Source of the DNA: Micromonospora ferruginea
GTDB lineage: Bacteria; Actinomycetota; Actinomycetes; Mycobacteriales; Micromonosporaceae
Reading direction: 5' to 3'
Assembly: GCF_013694245.2 (NCBI RefSeq)
Contig: NZ_CP059322.2
Coordinates: 3,355,001 to 3,419,000, forward strand
DNA: 64,000 nt
Below the pieces are notes generated by a model. That model worked only from the letters and a program-made list of their open reading frames with translations. It did no database searches and was not told the origin of the DNA. Of the stretch, positions 33,112-41,424 are shown in pieces; positions within the stretch are counted from its first letter, which is position 1, and each line of letters opens with the position of its first letter. A program made the translations under genes and the position numbers.

Positions 33112-34437
33112 ATGCACCAGCGGATCCTCCTCCGCGCCCGCAAGGGCCCGTTCGACGTCCTGACGCCCGAGGAGACCTTCGCCGGCAACTGGATCAGCGA
33201 CAACACCGGCAACCTGGTCTTCAGCCACGCCGCGAACAAGCTGCTCGCCACCTCCACGGCGGAGGTCACCTCGACCCGCAAGCTCGCCGACCCGCGCGAC
33301 GCCGACGAGATCAACGAACGGTACGACGTCTTCGTCGTCCCACTGGCCAACGCGTTCCGCCGCAGCTTCATCAACCGCCTCGAACCGATGACCCGGCTGA
33401 TCGAGCGGCTGAAGATCCCGGTGGTGGTCCTCGGCGTCGGCGTGCAGACGAACGTCGACGGCGACCGGGAGTACCTGCGCCAGATCGACGAGCCGGTGAG
33501 CGCGTTCTGCCGGGCGGTGCTCGACCGCTCGCACAGCATCGGGGTGCGCGGCGAGATCACCGAGAGCTACCTGCGTACCCTCGGCTTCTCCGCGGTGGAG
33601 CAGATCGGCTGCCCGTCGATGTTCCTGCACGGCGCGGACTTCCGGCTGGCGAAGAACCGGCCGGAGCTGACCACCGACGACCGGATCGCGCTGACCATCT
33701 CCCCGTACGTCTCCTCGATGGCCCCGGTCGTCCGCCGGCACCGTGAGCGCTACCCGAACCTGTGCTACGTCCCGCAGGACCTGCGGACCCTCGGCACCCT
33801 GCTCTACGGCGACGCGCCCGAGCACCGGGGCAAGAGCAGCGAGATGCCGCTGCACGCCTCGCACCCGCTCTTCGTCGAGGACAAGGTGCGGATGTTCGTC
33901 GACCCGTGGACCTGGATGTCGCACCTGTCCGGCTTCGACTTCAACTTCGGCACCCGGATCCACGGCACCATCACGGCACTGGTCTCCGGCACCCCCGGCT
34001 ACCTCTTCGCGCACGACTCGCGGACCCTGGAACTGGCCCGCTACTTCGACATCCCGCACCGGATCATGCGGGACGTGCCGGCCGACGTCGACGCCGCCGA
34101 CCTCTACGCGGAGGCCGACTACACCGCGCTGACCGGGGGCCACCGGGCCCGCTTCGACGCCATCACCGCGTTCCTGGCCAAGCACGACCTCGGCACCTCG
34201 TTCGCCGACGGCGACAGCGCCGCCGCGTTCGACCGGCAGGTCGCGGAGACCGTGTTCCCGCCGGCCGTCCGCCCGGCCGCCGCCACCGGGCCGGACGAGC
34301 TGCTGGTCCGCATCCAGCGGCTCCGCGACGAGAACCGCGAGCTCGCCGCCACCGTCCGCGCCCTGCGCGCGCAGGGGCTGCGCGAACGTATCAAGCAGGC
34401 CGTCCCGGACCCGGTCCGCCGGCTGCTGCGCCGCTGA
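33112..34437 (+). CDS. Polysaccharide pyruvyl transferase family protein
   Basis: 441 residues. The N-terminal block GNWISDNTGNLVFSHAANKL, then YDVFVVPLANAFR, VVVLGVGVQTN, SIGVRGEITESYLRTLGF and FGTRIHGTITALVSGTPGYL match the pyruvyl-transferase fold (GT-B-like), which adds ketal pyruvate from phosphoenolpyruvate to sugars; some members are instead sugar-modifying enzymes with other donors. The last 45 residues form a charged helix. AGGTGA lies 8 bases before the ATG at 33112; a GTG at 33100 is the alternative. Not in an operon with the AlkB-like gene, which has its own promoter-like palindrome. Confidence 0.8.
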   Translation: MHQRILLRARKGPFDVLTPEETFAGNWISDNTGNLVFSHAANKLLATSTAEVTSTRKLADPRDADEINERYDVFVVPLANAFRRSFINRLEPMTRLIERLKIPVVVLGVGVQTNVDGDREYLRQIDEPVSAFCRAVLDRSHSIGVRGEITESYLRTLGFSAVEQIGCPSMFLHGADFRLAKNRPELTTDDRIALTISPYVSSMAPVVRRHRERYPNLCYVPQDLRTLGTLLYGDAPEHRGKSSEMPLHASHPLFVEDKVRMFVDPWTWMSHLSGFDFNFGTRIHGTITALVSGTPGYLFAHDSRTLELARYFDIPHRIMRDVPADVDAADLYAEADYTALTGGHRARFDAITAFLAKHDLGTSFADGDSAAAFDRQVAETVFPPAVRPAAATGPDELLVRIQRLRDENRELAATVRALRAQGLRERIKQAVPDPVRRLLRR

Positions 34438-34446
34438 GCGGTCGTA

Positions 34447-34466
34447 CGCCTGTACGATCACAGGCG
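34447..34466. promoter_or_regulatory. Perfect palindrome over the AlkB-like gene start
   Basis: CGCCTGT (34447-34453) and ACAGGCG (34460-34466) flank ACGATC. The palindrome contains TACGAT, a -10-like hexamer 8 bases before the GTG start, so a bound repressor would cover the core promoter of what looks like a leaderless gene. Confidence 0.5.
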
Positions 34467-35098
34467 TGTCCGGCAACGCGTACCAGCCCTCGATGCTCGA
34501 CCTGGCCGAGCAGGGCCCGACCCTGGGCCCGCTCGCCGTGCGCCGGCACGAGCTGAGCCGGGGCGCCTGGGTCGACCACCTGCCCGGCTGGGTGCGGGGC
34601 TCCGACGCGGTGCTCGACACGCTGCGCCACGAGGTGCCGTGGCGGGCCGAGCGCCGCACCATGTACGACACCGAGGTCGACGTGCCCCGCCTGCTCTGCT
34701 GGTACGCTGGCGGCCGGCCGCTGCCGCACCCGGTGCTCACCGCCGCCCGCGACGCGCTCACCCGGCACTACGCGCCCGAGCTGGGCGAACCGTTCGTCAC
34801 CGCCGGCCTGTGCCTCTACCGCGACGGCCGGGACAGCGTCGCCTGGCACGGCGACACCCAGGGCCGCTCCGCGCACACCGACACCATGGTCGCGATCGTC
34901 TCGTTCGGCTCCCCCCGCCCGCTGCTGCTGCGCCCGCGCGGCGGAGGCGGCGCCAGCCTGCGCTTCCCGCTCGGCCACGGCGACCTGGTGGTGATGGGCG
35001 GCTCCTGCCAGCGCACCTGGGAGCACGCGGTGCCGAAGACCGCCCGACCGATCGGCCCCCGGGTCAGCGTCCAGTTCCGCCCTGCCGGGGTGGCCTGA
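34466..35098 (+). CDS. alkB: AlkB-like 2-oxoglutarate/Fe(II) dioxygenase
   Basis: 210 residues. The metal triad is visible as HxD in AWHGDTQGR and the distal His in WEHAVPKTAR, with the 2-oxoglutarate-binding Arg in RVSVQFRPAG; FVTAGLCLYRDGRDSVAWHG and YDTEVDVPRLLCWY are AlkB-type substrate-lid blocks. The enzyme oxidises methyl groups off alkylated DNA or RNA bases, releasing formaldehyde. GTG at 34466 is the only start that fits; there is no ribosome site and the -10-like TACGAT sits 8 bases upstream. Gene symbol refers to the family. Confidence 0.85.
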   Translation: MSGNAYQPSMLDLAEQGPTLGPLAVRRHELSRGAWVDHLPGWVRGSDAVLDTLRHEVPWRAERRTMYDTEVDVPRLLCWYAGGRPLPHPVLTAARDALTRHYAPELGEPFVTAGLCLYRDGRDSVAWHGDTQGRSAHTDTMVAIVSFGSPRPLLLRPRGGGGASLRFPLGHGDLVVMGGSCQRTWEHAVPKTARPIGPRVSVQFRPAGVA

Positions 35099-35169
35099 CC
35101 CCGCCCCGTGCTAGAAACAACTCCCAGGGTCGATCACACCCCGTCACCACAGATGTGAAGGGTGAGGCG

Positions 35170-36687
35170 ATGACCCAGTTCCCCCGGTGGGCCGTGCACG
35201 GCGACGGCCGCTCGGTACGCCCCGGCGACGTGGTCCACCCCGGCGAACGGCTCTCCTGGCCGCGCACGGTCGGGGTCGGCGTGCAGCACGTGGTCGCCAT
35301 GTTCGGCGCCACCTTCACCGTCCCGCTCATCACCGGCTTCCCGCCGGCCACCACGCTCTTCTTCTCCGGCCTGGGCACGCTGCTGTTCCTGCTGGTCACC
35401 GGCAACCGGCTGCCGTCGTACCTCGGGTCGTCGTTCGCGTTCATCGCCCCGGTGATCGCCGCCAAGACCGACGGCGGCATCGGCGCGGCGCTCGGCGGGA
35501 TCGTGGTCGCCGGCGTGGCGCTGGCACTGGTCGGCGTGGTGGTGCACGTGGCCGGCGCGCGCTGGATCGACGCCCTGATGCCCCCGGTGGTGACCGGCGC
35601 GATCGTCGCGCTGATCGGGCTCAACCTCGCGCCGGTCGCCTGGGACGGCGGCGGCGCGGGCACCGGCGTCAAGGCCCAGCCGCTGATCGCCGTGGTCACC
35701 CTGCTGGCGATCCTGGTCACCACCGTGGCGTTCCGCGGCTTCCTGGCCCGGCTGTCGATCCTGCTCGGCGTGGTGGTCGGCTGGCTGCTCGCCGCGGTGA
35801 CCGGCCAGCTCGACCAGCAGGCGGTCACCGGGTTGCGGCAGGCGGCCTGGGTCGGGCTGCCGGAGTTCCACACGCCCAGCTTCAGCCTGCGGGCCGTGGT
35901 GCTGGTCATCCCGGTGATCCTGGTGCTGATCGCGGAGAACGCCGGGCACGTCAAGGCGGTGGCCGCGATGACCGGTGAGAACCTCGACCGGCACATGGGC
36001 CGGGCGTTCCTCGGCGACGGCCTCGCCACCGTGCTGGCCGGCTCCGGCGGCGGCTCCGGCACCACCACCTACGCGGAGAACATCGGCGTCATGGCGGCGA
36101 CCCGGGTCTACTCCACGGCCGCGTACTGGGTGGCCGGCGGCGCGGCGATCCTGCTCGGGCTCTGCCCGAAGTTCGGCGCGCTGATCCTCACCGTGCCGGC
36201 CGGCGTGCTCGGCGGCGCCACCACCGCGCTGTACGGCCTGATCGCCGTGCTGGGCGCCCGGATCTGGATCGAGAACCGGGTCGACTTCCACGACCCGGTC
36301 AACCTGTTCACCGCCGCGGTCGCGGTCATCGTCGGCGCCGCCAACTACACGCTGACCGCCGGCGACCTGTCCTTCAACGGCATCGCCCTGGGCACCGCCG
36401 CCGCGCTGGCGATCCACCACGGCATGCGCCTGACAGCCCACCTACGCGGCACCACCCCCGCCCCCGAGCTCTCCCCGACCCCGACCTCTGACCCCACCCA
36501 CCCCACCCCGCCGCGTGGATCTTGCACTTGCGGCCCGGGTTTTGCCCGGCTTAGCCCGAAATATCCGGGCCGAAACTGCAAGATCGACGCGGGGCGGGGC
36601 GGGGCGGGGCGGGGGCGGGGCGGGGTGGGGTGGGGTGGGGTCAGTCGCGGTCGATGTGGTGGCCTACGACGGTGGGGCCGAGCATGA
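35170..36687 (+). CDS. NCS2 uracil/xanthine permease with repeat-encoded C-terminus
   Basis: 505 residues. Residues 30-430 are a UraA/NCS2 transporter: TVGVGVQHVVAMFGATFTVP (helix 1), SSFAFIAPVI, VVLVIPVILVLIAENAGHVK, GDGLATVLAGSGGGSGTTTY with the conserved QNxG-like region as AENIGVMA, and a normal set of about 14 helices. It imports uracil or another nucleobase with protons. No stop codon occurs where the family ends (about residue 440): the frame runs through the 70-bp inverted repeat and a G-run, adding RGSCTCGPGFARLSPKYPGR and a Gly/Arg-rich tail, and ends 47 bases inside the convergent parC. The ATG has GTGAGG before it. Confidence 0.85.
   Translation: MTQFPRWAVHGDGRSVRPGDVVHPGERLSWPRTVGVGVQHVVAMFGATFTVPLITGFPPATTLFFSGLGTLLFLLVTGNRLPSYLGSSFAFIAPVIAAKTDGGIGAALGGIVVAGVALALVGVVVHVAGARWIDALMPPVVTGAIVALIGLNLAPVAWDGGGAGTGVKAQPLIAVVTLLAILVTTVAFRGFLARLSILLGVVVGWLLAAVTGQLDQQAVTGLRQAAWVGLPEFHTPSFSLRAVVLVIPVILVLIAENAGHVKAVAAMTGENLDRHMGRAFLGDGLATVLAGSGGGSGTTTYAENIGVMAATRVYSTAAYWVAGGAAILLGLCPKFGALILTVPAGVLGGATTALYGLIAVLGARIWIENRVDFHDPVNLFTAAVAVIVGAANYTLTAGDLSFNGIALGTAAALAIHHGMRLTAHLRGTTPAPELSPTPTSDPTHPTPPRGSCTCGPGFARLSPKYPGRNCKIDAGRGGAGRGRGGVGWGGVSRGRCGGLRRWGRA
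36518..36585. repeat. 70-bp inverted repeat, copy 2
   Basis: Arms GATCTTGCACTTGCGGCCCGG (36518-36538; 21 bp split here by position) and its complement with two mismatches (36565-36585). The outer 18 bases match copy 1 at 27188-27257 closely; the 26-base centres differ. It lies inside the extended reading frame of the permease and behind the end of parC. Confidence 0.8.
36590..36640 (+). repeat. (GGGGC)n/(GGGGT)n microsatellite
   Basis: About ten successive runs of four or five G separated by single C or T fill this stretch and end directly at the parC stop codon. It can form G-quadruplexes on the plus strand and is a slippage-prone pentanucleotide tract. Confidence 0.9.
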
Positions 36688-39130
36688 CGGCGAAGCCGGA
36701 GCCGTCGCGGCGCGGGTCCGCCGGGGGCAGCTCCACCGGGTCGCCGGTCGCCGTCGCACCCACCGGGCGCGGGCCGATCCAGGCCACGGACAGGTCCGTC
36801 TCACCCTTGAGGAGCCGCTGGGCGCGCACCCCGCCGGTCGCCCGCCCCTTCGCCGGGTACGCCTTGAACGGCGTCACCTTGACCGTGGCACCGGTCGAGG
36901 TGACCACCATCGGCTCACCGTGTTGCGCGTCGTCGGTGCGGACCGCGCCGAAGAACACCGCCCGCGCCCCGGCGGGCAGGCTGATGCCGGCCATCCCGCC
37001 GCCCTTGACGCCCTGCGGCCGCACCAGCGACGCCGCGAAGCGCAGCAGCGATGCCTCCGAGGAGACGAACGCCAGCGTCTCGGCGCCGTCGGTCAGCCAG
37101 GACGCACCGACCACCTCGTCGCCCTCGCGCAGCGAGATCACCTCGAACTCGTCCGACCGGACCGGCCAGTCCGGCGCGCACACCTTGACCACGCCCTGCC
37201 GCGTGCCCAGCGCCAGACCGGGCGAGCCGGCGGCGGACGCGCCCAGCGGCGCCAGCCCGACGACCGTCTCCCCCGGCGCCAACGGCGCCAGCTCGGCGGC
37301 CGACATGCCGCCGCGCAGCGACACCGTGCCGGACTGCTCCGGCAACACCGGCAACGGCAACACGTCGATCTTGAACGCCCGGCCGGCGCTGGTCACCAGC
37401 AGCACCCGCCCCCGCGCGGTGGAGTGCACCACCGCGCGTACCGCGTCGTGCTTGACCCGGCCGCTGCGTCGCCGCGCCTCGGCCGCCTCCTCCGACTCGG
37501 CCGCGGTCCGCGCCACCAACCCGGTCGCGGAGAGGATCACCTGACACGGGTCGTCGGCCACCTCCAGCGGGCCGGCCGGCACCGACGCCGCCAGCACCTC
37601 CTTCAGGTCGCCGTCGACGAGCGTGGTGCGCCGCTCGGCGGGGAACTGCTTCACCACCGAGGCCAGCTCGTCGGAGACCAGCTTCCGCAGCACCTTCGGG
37701 TCGTCCAGGATCGTCGACAGCTCGGCGATCTCGCCGCGCAGCTTGTCCTGCTCGGCCTCCAGCTCCAGCCGGTCGTACTTCGTCAACCGGCGCAGCGGCG
37801 TGTCCAGGATGTAGGTCGCCTGGATCTCGGAGAGCCGGAACTTCTGCATCAGGCCGTCCTTGGCCGCCTGGGCGTCCTCGCTGGCCCGGATCAGCTTGAC
37901 CACCCGGTCGATGTCGAGCAGGGCGATCAGCAGGCCGTCCACCAGGTGCAGGCGCTCCTCCCGCTTGCGCTTGCGGTAGGCGCTGCGCCGGGTCACCACC
38001 TCGTAGCGGTGCGACAGGAACACCTCGAGCAGCTCCTTGAGCCCGAGCGTGCGCGGCTGGCCGTCCACCAGCACCAAGTTGTTCACCCCGAACGACTGCT
38101 CCAGCGGGGTGAGCCGGTAGAGGTCGGCCAGCAACGCCTGCGGGTTGACGCCGACCTTGCACTCGACGACCAGGCGGGTGCCGTTCTCCCGGTCGGTGAG
38201 GTCCTTGACGTCGGCGATGCCGGTCAGCCGCTTGGTCTTGTTGACCTCGTTCGTGATCGCCGCGATGACCTTCTCGGCGCCGACGCCGTAGGGCAGCTCG
38301 GTGACCGTGATGGCCTGCCGGCCGCGGCTGCCCTCCAGCGGGCCGATCTGCACCCGGCCCCGCATCCGCACCACACCACGCCCGGTCTCGTACGCCCGGC
38401 GCACCTCGTCCAGGCCGAGCAGCAACCCGCCGGTGGGCAGGTCGGGGCCGGGGACGAACTCCATCAGCCGGTCCAGCGTGGCGTCCGGGTGGTTGATCAG
38501 CCAGCGGGCGGCCTGCACGACCTCGGCGAGGTTGTGCGGGATCATGTTGGTCGCCATCCCGACCGCGATCCCGGACGCGCCGTTGACCAGCAGGTTGGGG
38601 AAGGCGGCCGGCAGCACGGTGGGCTGGACCAGCGAGCCGTCGTAGTTGGGCTCGACGTCGACGGTGTCCTCACCCAGCTCGCCGACGAGCAGCATCGCCT
38701 CCCGCGACATCCGGGCCTCGGTGTAGCGCGCCGCGGCCGGGCCGTCGTCCGGCGACCCGAAGTTGCCGTGCCCGTCGATCAGCGGGGCGTTGAGCGAGAA
38801 GTCCTGCGCCAGCCGCACCATCGCGTCGTAGATGGCCGTGTCGCCGTGCGGGTGGTATTTACCCATCACGTCGCCGACGATCCGGGCTGACTTGACGTGT
38901 CCCCGGTCGGGGCGGTGGCCCTGCTCGTGCATCGACCAGAGGATGCGCCGGTGCACCGGCTTGAGGCCGTCCCGGGCGTCCGGCAGGGCGCGGGAGTGGA
39001 TGACCGAGAACGCGTATTCCAAATAGGAGTCGGAAACCTCGGTGACCAGCGGGTTGTCGAAGACCCGGGCGCCGGCCTGGTCGAAGGCGGAGAGGTCCGC
39101 CTTGGCGCGGTCGTCCTTGCGGCGTGCCAT
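36641..39130 (-). CDS. parC: DNA topoisomerase IV subunit A-type protein
   Basis: 829 residues of the GyrA/ParC family. SRALPDARDGLKPVHRRILW and KYHPHGDTAIYDAMVRLAQD (quinolone-region) precede the catalytic Tyr136 in AAARYTEARMS; a coiled-coil tower and a beta-pinwheel C-terminal domain follow. Directly behind the ParE-like gene (32 bases), it forms the second type IIA topoisomerase found in many actinobacteria beside gyrase; it cuts and passes DNA to unlink or relax it. Thr98 and Asp102 occupy the E. coli GyrA Ser83/Asp87 places. GGAAGG lies 10 bases before the ATG. The stop abuts a G-rich microsatellite. Assignment as ParC and not the housekeeping GyrA rests on sequence flavour and gene order. 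Confidence 0.88.
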   Translation of the reverse strand: MARRKDDRAKADLSAFDQAGARVFDNPLVTEVSDSYLEYAFSVIHSRALPDARDGLKPVHRRILWSMHEQGHRPDRGHVKSARIVGDVMGKYHPHGDTAIYDAMVRLAQDFSLNAPLIDGHGNFGSPDDGPAAARYTEARMSREAMLLVGELGEDTVDVEPNYDGSLVQPTVLPAAFPNLLVNGASGIAVGMATNMIPHNLAEVVQAARWLINHPDATLDRLMEFVPGPDLPTGGLLLGLDEVRRAYETGRGVVRMRGRVQIGPLEGSRGRQAITVTELPYGVGAEKVIAAITNEVNKTKRLTGIADVKDLTDRENGTRLVVECKVGVNPQALLADLYRLTPLEQSFGVNNLVLVDGQPRTLGLKELLEVFLSHRYEVVTRRSAYRKRKREERLHLVDGLLIALLDIDRVVKLIRASEDAQAAKDGLMQKFRLSEIQATYILDTPLRRLTKYDRLELEAEQDKLRGEIAELSTILDDPKVLRKLVSDELASVVKQFPAERRTTLVDGDLKEVLAASVPAGPLEVADDPCQVILSATGLVARTAAESEEAAEARRRSGRVKHDAVRAVVHSTARGRVLLVTSAGRAFKIDVLPLPVLPEQSGTVSLRGGMSAAELAPLAPGETVVGLAPLGASAAGSPGLALGTRQGVVKVCAPDWPVRSDEFEVISLREGDEVVGASWLTDGAETLAFVSSEASLLRFAASLVRPQGVKGGGMAGISLPAGARAVFFGAVRTDDAQHGEPMVVTSTGATVKVTPFKAYPAKGRATGGVRAQRLLKGETDLSVAWIGPRPVGATATGDPVELPPADPRRDGSGFAVMLGPTVVGHHIDRD

Positions 39131-39162
39131 GGTGCAGCTTCCTTCCGAAACGAACGCGGTGG

Positions 39163-41220
39163 TCAGGCGTCGATGGCGTCGCGGTCGACGCGGTCGGCGG
39201 AGTCGATCAGCCAGTTGCGGCGGGGCTCGACCTTCTCGCCCATGAGCAGTTCGAGGATGCGCTCGGCGGCCTCGACGTCGTCGAGCGTGATCCGCCGGAC
39301 CGCCCGGGTGGCCGGGTTCATGGTGGTCTCCCACAGCTCGTCGGCGTCCATCTCACCGAGGCCCTTGAAGCGCGGGATCGGGGTGACGATCTGCTTGCCG
39401 GCCTTCTCCAGCTTGCGGACCGTCGCCTCCATCTCGGCCTGGGTGTAAGTGTAGGTGGTCTGCGGGTTGCGACCCTTCGTGGTGATCTTGTGCAGGGGCG
39501 GCATCGCTGCGTAGAGCCGGCCGGCCTCGATCAGCGGCCGCATGTAGCGGGCGAAGAGCGTGATCAGCAGCGTCCGGATGTGCGCGCCGTCGACGTCCGC
39601 GTCGGCCATGATGAGCACCCGGCCGTAGCGCAGGGTGGACAGGTCGAACGTGCGCCCGGAGCCGGCGCCGAGAACCTGCACGATCGCCGCGCACTCGGCG
39701 TTGTCCAGCACCTGCTGGAGGCTGGCCTTCTGCACGTTGAGGATCTTGCCGCGGATCGGAAGAAGCGCCTGGTATTCGGAGGATCGGGCGAGGCGCCCCG
39801 TCCCGAGGGCGCTGTCCCCCTCCACGATGAACAGTTCGCTTCTGTCGATGCCTGACGCGCGGCAGTCGACCAGCTTGGCCGGCATGGCCGCGCCCTCCAG
39901 CGCGGTCTTGCGGCGGGCGGCGTCCTTCTGCTGCTTCTGGGTCAGCCGGACCCGGGCCGCGTCGACGATCTTCTGCAGCACCGTGCGGGCCTCGGCCTTG
40001 GTGCGGCGGTCGTCCAGCCAGCTCTTCAGGTGCGCCTCGACCAGCCCCTGCAGCACCTTCGTGATGCCGGCGGTGGACAGCTCGTCCTTGGTCTGCGAGG
40101 TGAACTGCGGCTCCGGGATGCGCACGTGCACCACCGCGGTCATGCCCTCCAGGACGTCGTCCAGGGTGGGCGCGTCCTCCTTGGGCTTGAGCAGGCCGCG
40201 GGTGCTGCGGGCGGCCTCGGCGAGGGTGCGGGCCAGGGCCCGCTCGAAGCCCTTGCGGTGGGTGCCGCCGTGGGCGTTGCGGATGGTGTTGGTGAAGCAC
40301 TCGACGGTGCGGTCGTAGCCGGTGCCCCAGCGGAACGCGATCTCGACCTCGGCGCGGCGCTGCACGTTGGACTGCATCACGCCGTTGGCGTCGGCGGCGT
40401 TCTCGCGGTAGGTGCCCTCGCCGGTGACCAGCAGCGTGCCGGAGACCGGCCGGTCGCCGGCCGGGGCGAGGAACTCCACCATGTCGGTCAGGCCGTCGGG
40501 GAAGTGGAACCGCTCCTCGACCACCTCCTCGCCGGTCTCGTCGCGCAGCCGGTAGGCCACGCCGGGGACGAGGAAGGCGGTGTTGCGCAGCTTGAGCCGG
40601 ACCGCCTCGGTGTCGAGCGCGGCGCCGGTCTCGAAGTAACGGGGGTCGTGCCACCAGCGGATCGAGGTGCCGGTGCGCTGGCCGCGCTTGATCGCGCCGG
40701 CGATCTGCAGGCCGGGGCCGGGGGTGAACGGCGCGTCGGGGCCGTCGCCGTCGAAGATCCCGGGTACGCCGTGGCGGAACGACATGGCGTGGACCTTGCC
40801 GCCGCGGCGGACGGTGACGTCGAAGCGGCGGGACAGCGCGTTGACCGCCGAGGCGCCCACGCCGTGCAGGCCGCCGGAGGTCTTGTAGCCGGAGCCGCCG
40901 AACTTGCCGCCGGCGTGCAGGCGGGTGAGGACCAGCTCGACGCCGGAGATGCCGGACTTGGCGTGCACGTCCGTGGGGATGCCGCGGCCGTCGTCGTCGA
41001 CCCGCACCGAACCGTCGGCGTGCAGGATCACGTCGACGGCGGTGGCGTGACCCGCGACACCCTCGTCGGTGGAGTTGTCGAGGATCTCGTTGACGAGGTG
41101 ACCCACGCCACGGCTGTCGGTCGAGCCGATGTACATGCCGGGGCGCTTGCGGACGGCGTCGAGGCCCTCCAGGTGGGTCAGGTCGTCGGCCCCGTAGAGC
41201 GTCTCAGGCTGTGCGGTCAA
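39163..41220 (-). CDS. parE: DNA topoisomerase IV subunit B-type protein
   Basis: 685 residues of the GyrB/ParE family: ATPase site NEILDNSTDEGVAGH and DDGRGIPTD, the lid KTSGGLHGVGASAVNAL, TOPRIM motif VEGDSALGTGR with DADVDGAHIRTLL, and the C-terminal QRFKGLGE-like PRFKGLGEMDADEL. It supplies ATP hydrolysis for strand passage by ParC, which follows it. The start is unusual: no ATG or GTG is near the homology start, and a TTG at 41220 with GGGAG 9 bases upstream gives the expected N-terminus (LTAQPETLYGADDLTHLEGL). A GTG at 41340 in frame would add 40 unrelated residues. Confidence 0.9.
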   Translation of the reverse strand: MTAQPETLYGADDLTHLEGLDAVRKRPGMYIGSTDSRGVGHLVNEILDNSTDEGVAGHATAVDVILHADGSVRVDDDGRGIPTDVHAKSGISGVELVLTRLHAGGKFGGSGYKTSGGLHGVGASAVNALSRRFDVTVRRGGKVHAMSFRHGVPGIFDGDGPDAPFTPGPGLQIAGAIKRGQRTGTSIRWWHDPRYFETGAALDTEAVRLKLRNTAFLVPGVAYRLRDETGEEVVEERFHFPDGLTDMVEFLAPAGDRPVSGTLLVTGEGTYRENAADANGVMQSNVQRRAEVEIAFRWGTGYDRTVECFTNTIRNAHGGTHRKGFERALARTLAEAARSTRGLLKPKEDAPTLDDVLEGMTAVVHVRIPEPQFTSQTKDELSTAGITKVLQGLVEAHLKSWLDDRRTKAEARTVLQKIVDAARVRLTQKQQKDAARRKTALEGAAMPAKLVDCRASGIDRSELFIVEGDSALGTGRLARSSEYQALLPIRGKILNVQKASLQQVLDNAECAAIVQVLGAGSGRTFDLSTLRYGRVLIMADADVDGAHIRTLLITLFARYMRPLIEAGRLYAAMPPLHKITTKGRNPQTTYTYTQAEMEATVRKLEKAGKQIVTPIPRFKGLGEMDADELWETTMNPATRAVRRITLDDVEAAERILELLMGEKVEPRRNWLIDSADRVDRDAIDA

Positions 41221-41424
41221 CTGGTCGTACTCCCAGGTCTCGGCGGTGTGGTGCCGTTCACCGTGTGGTGCCCCACGGCGATCGCCGGGCGCGGCGCGCC
41301 GCAGCGAGCCTAGCCCGGCGCTCCGACAGGTCCGTGTCACCGGGTGCGGTGCGTTGTCCGGTTACCCTGCGGGCCGGGTTCGTGCCGTCGCCGCCGCGGC
41401 GGCGCCCGGGGCGAGGAGGCATCC

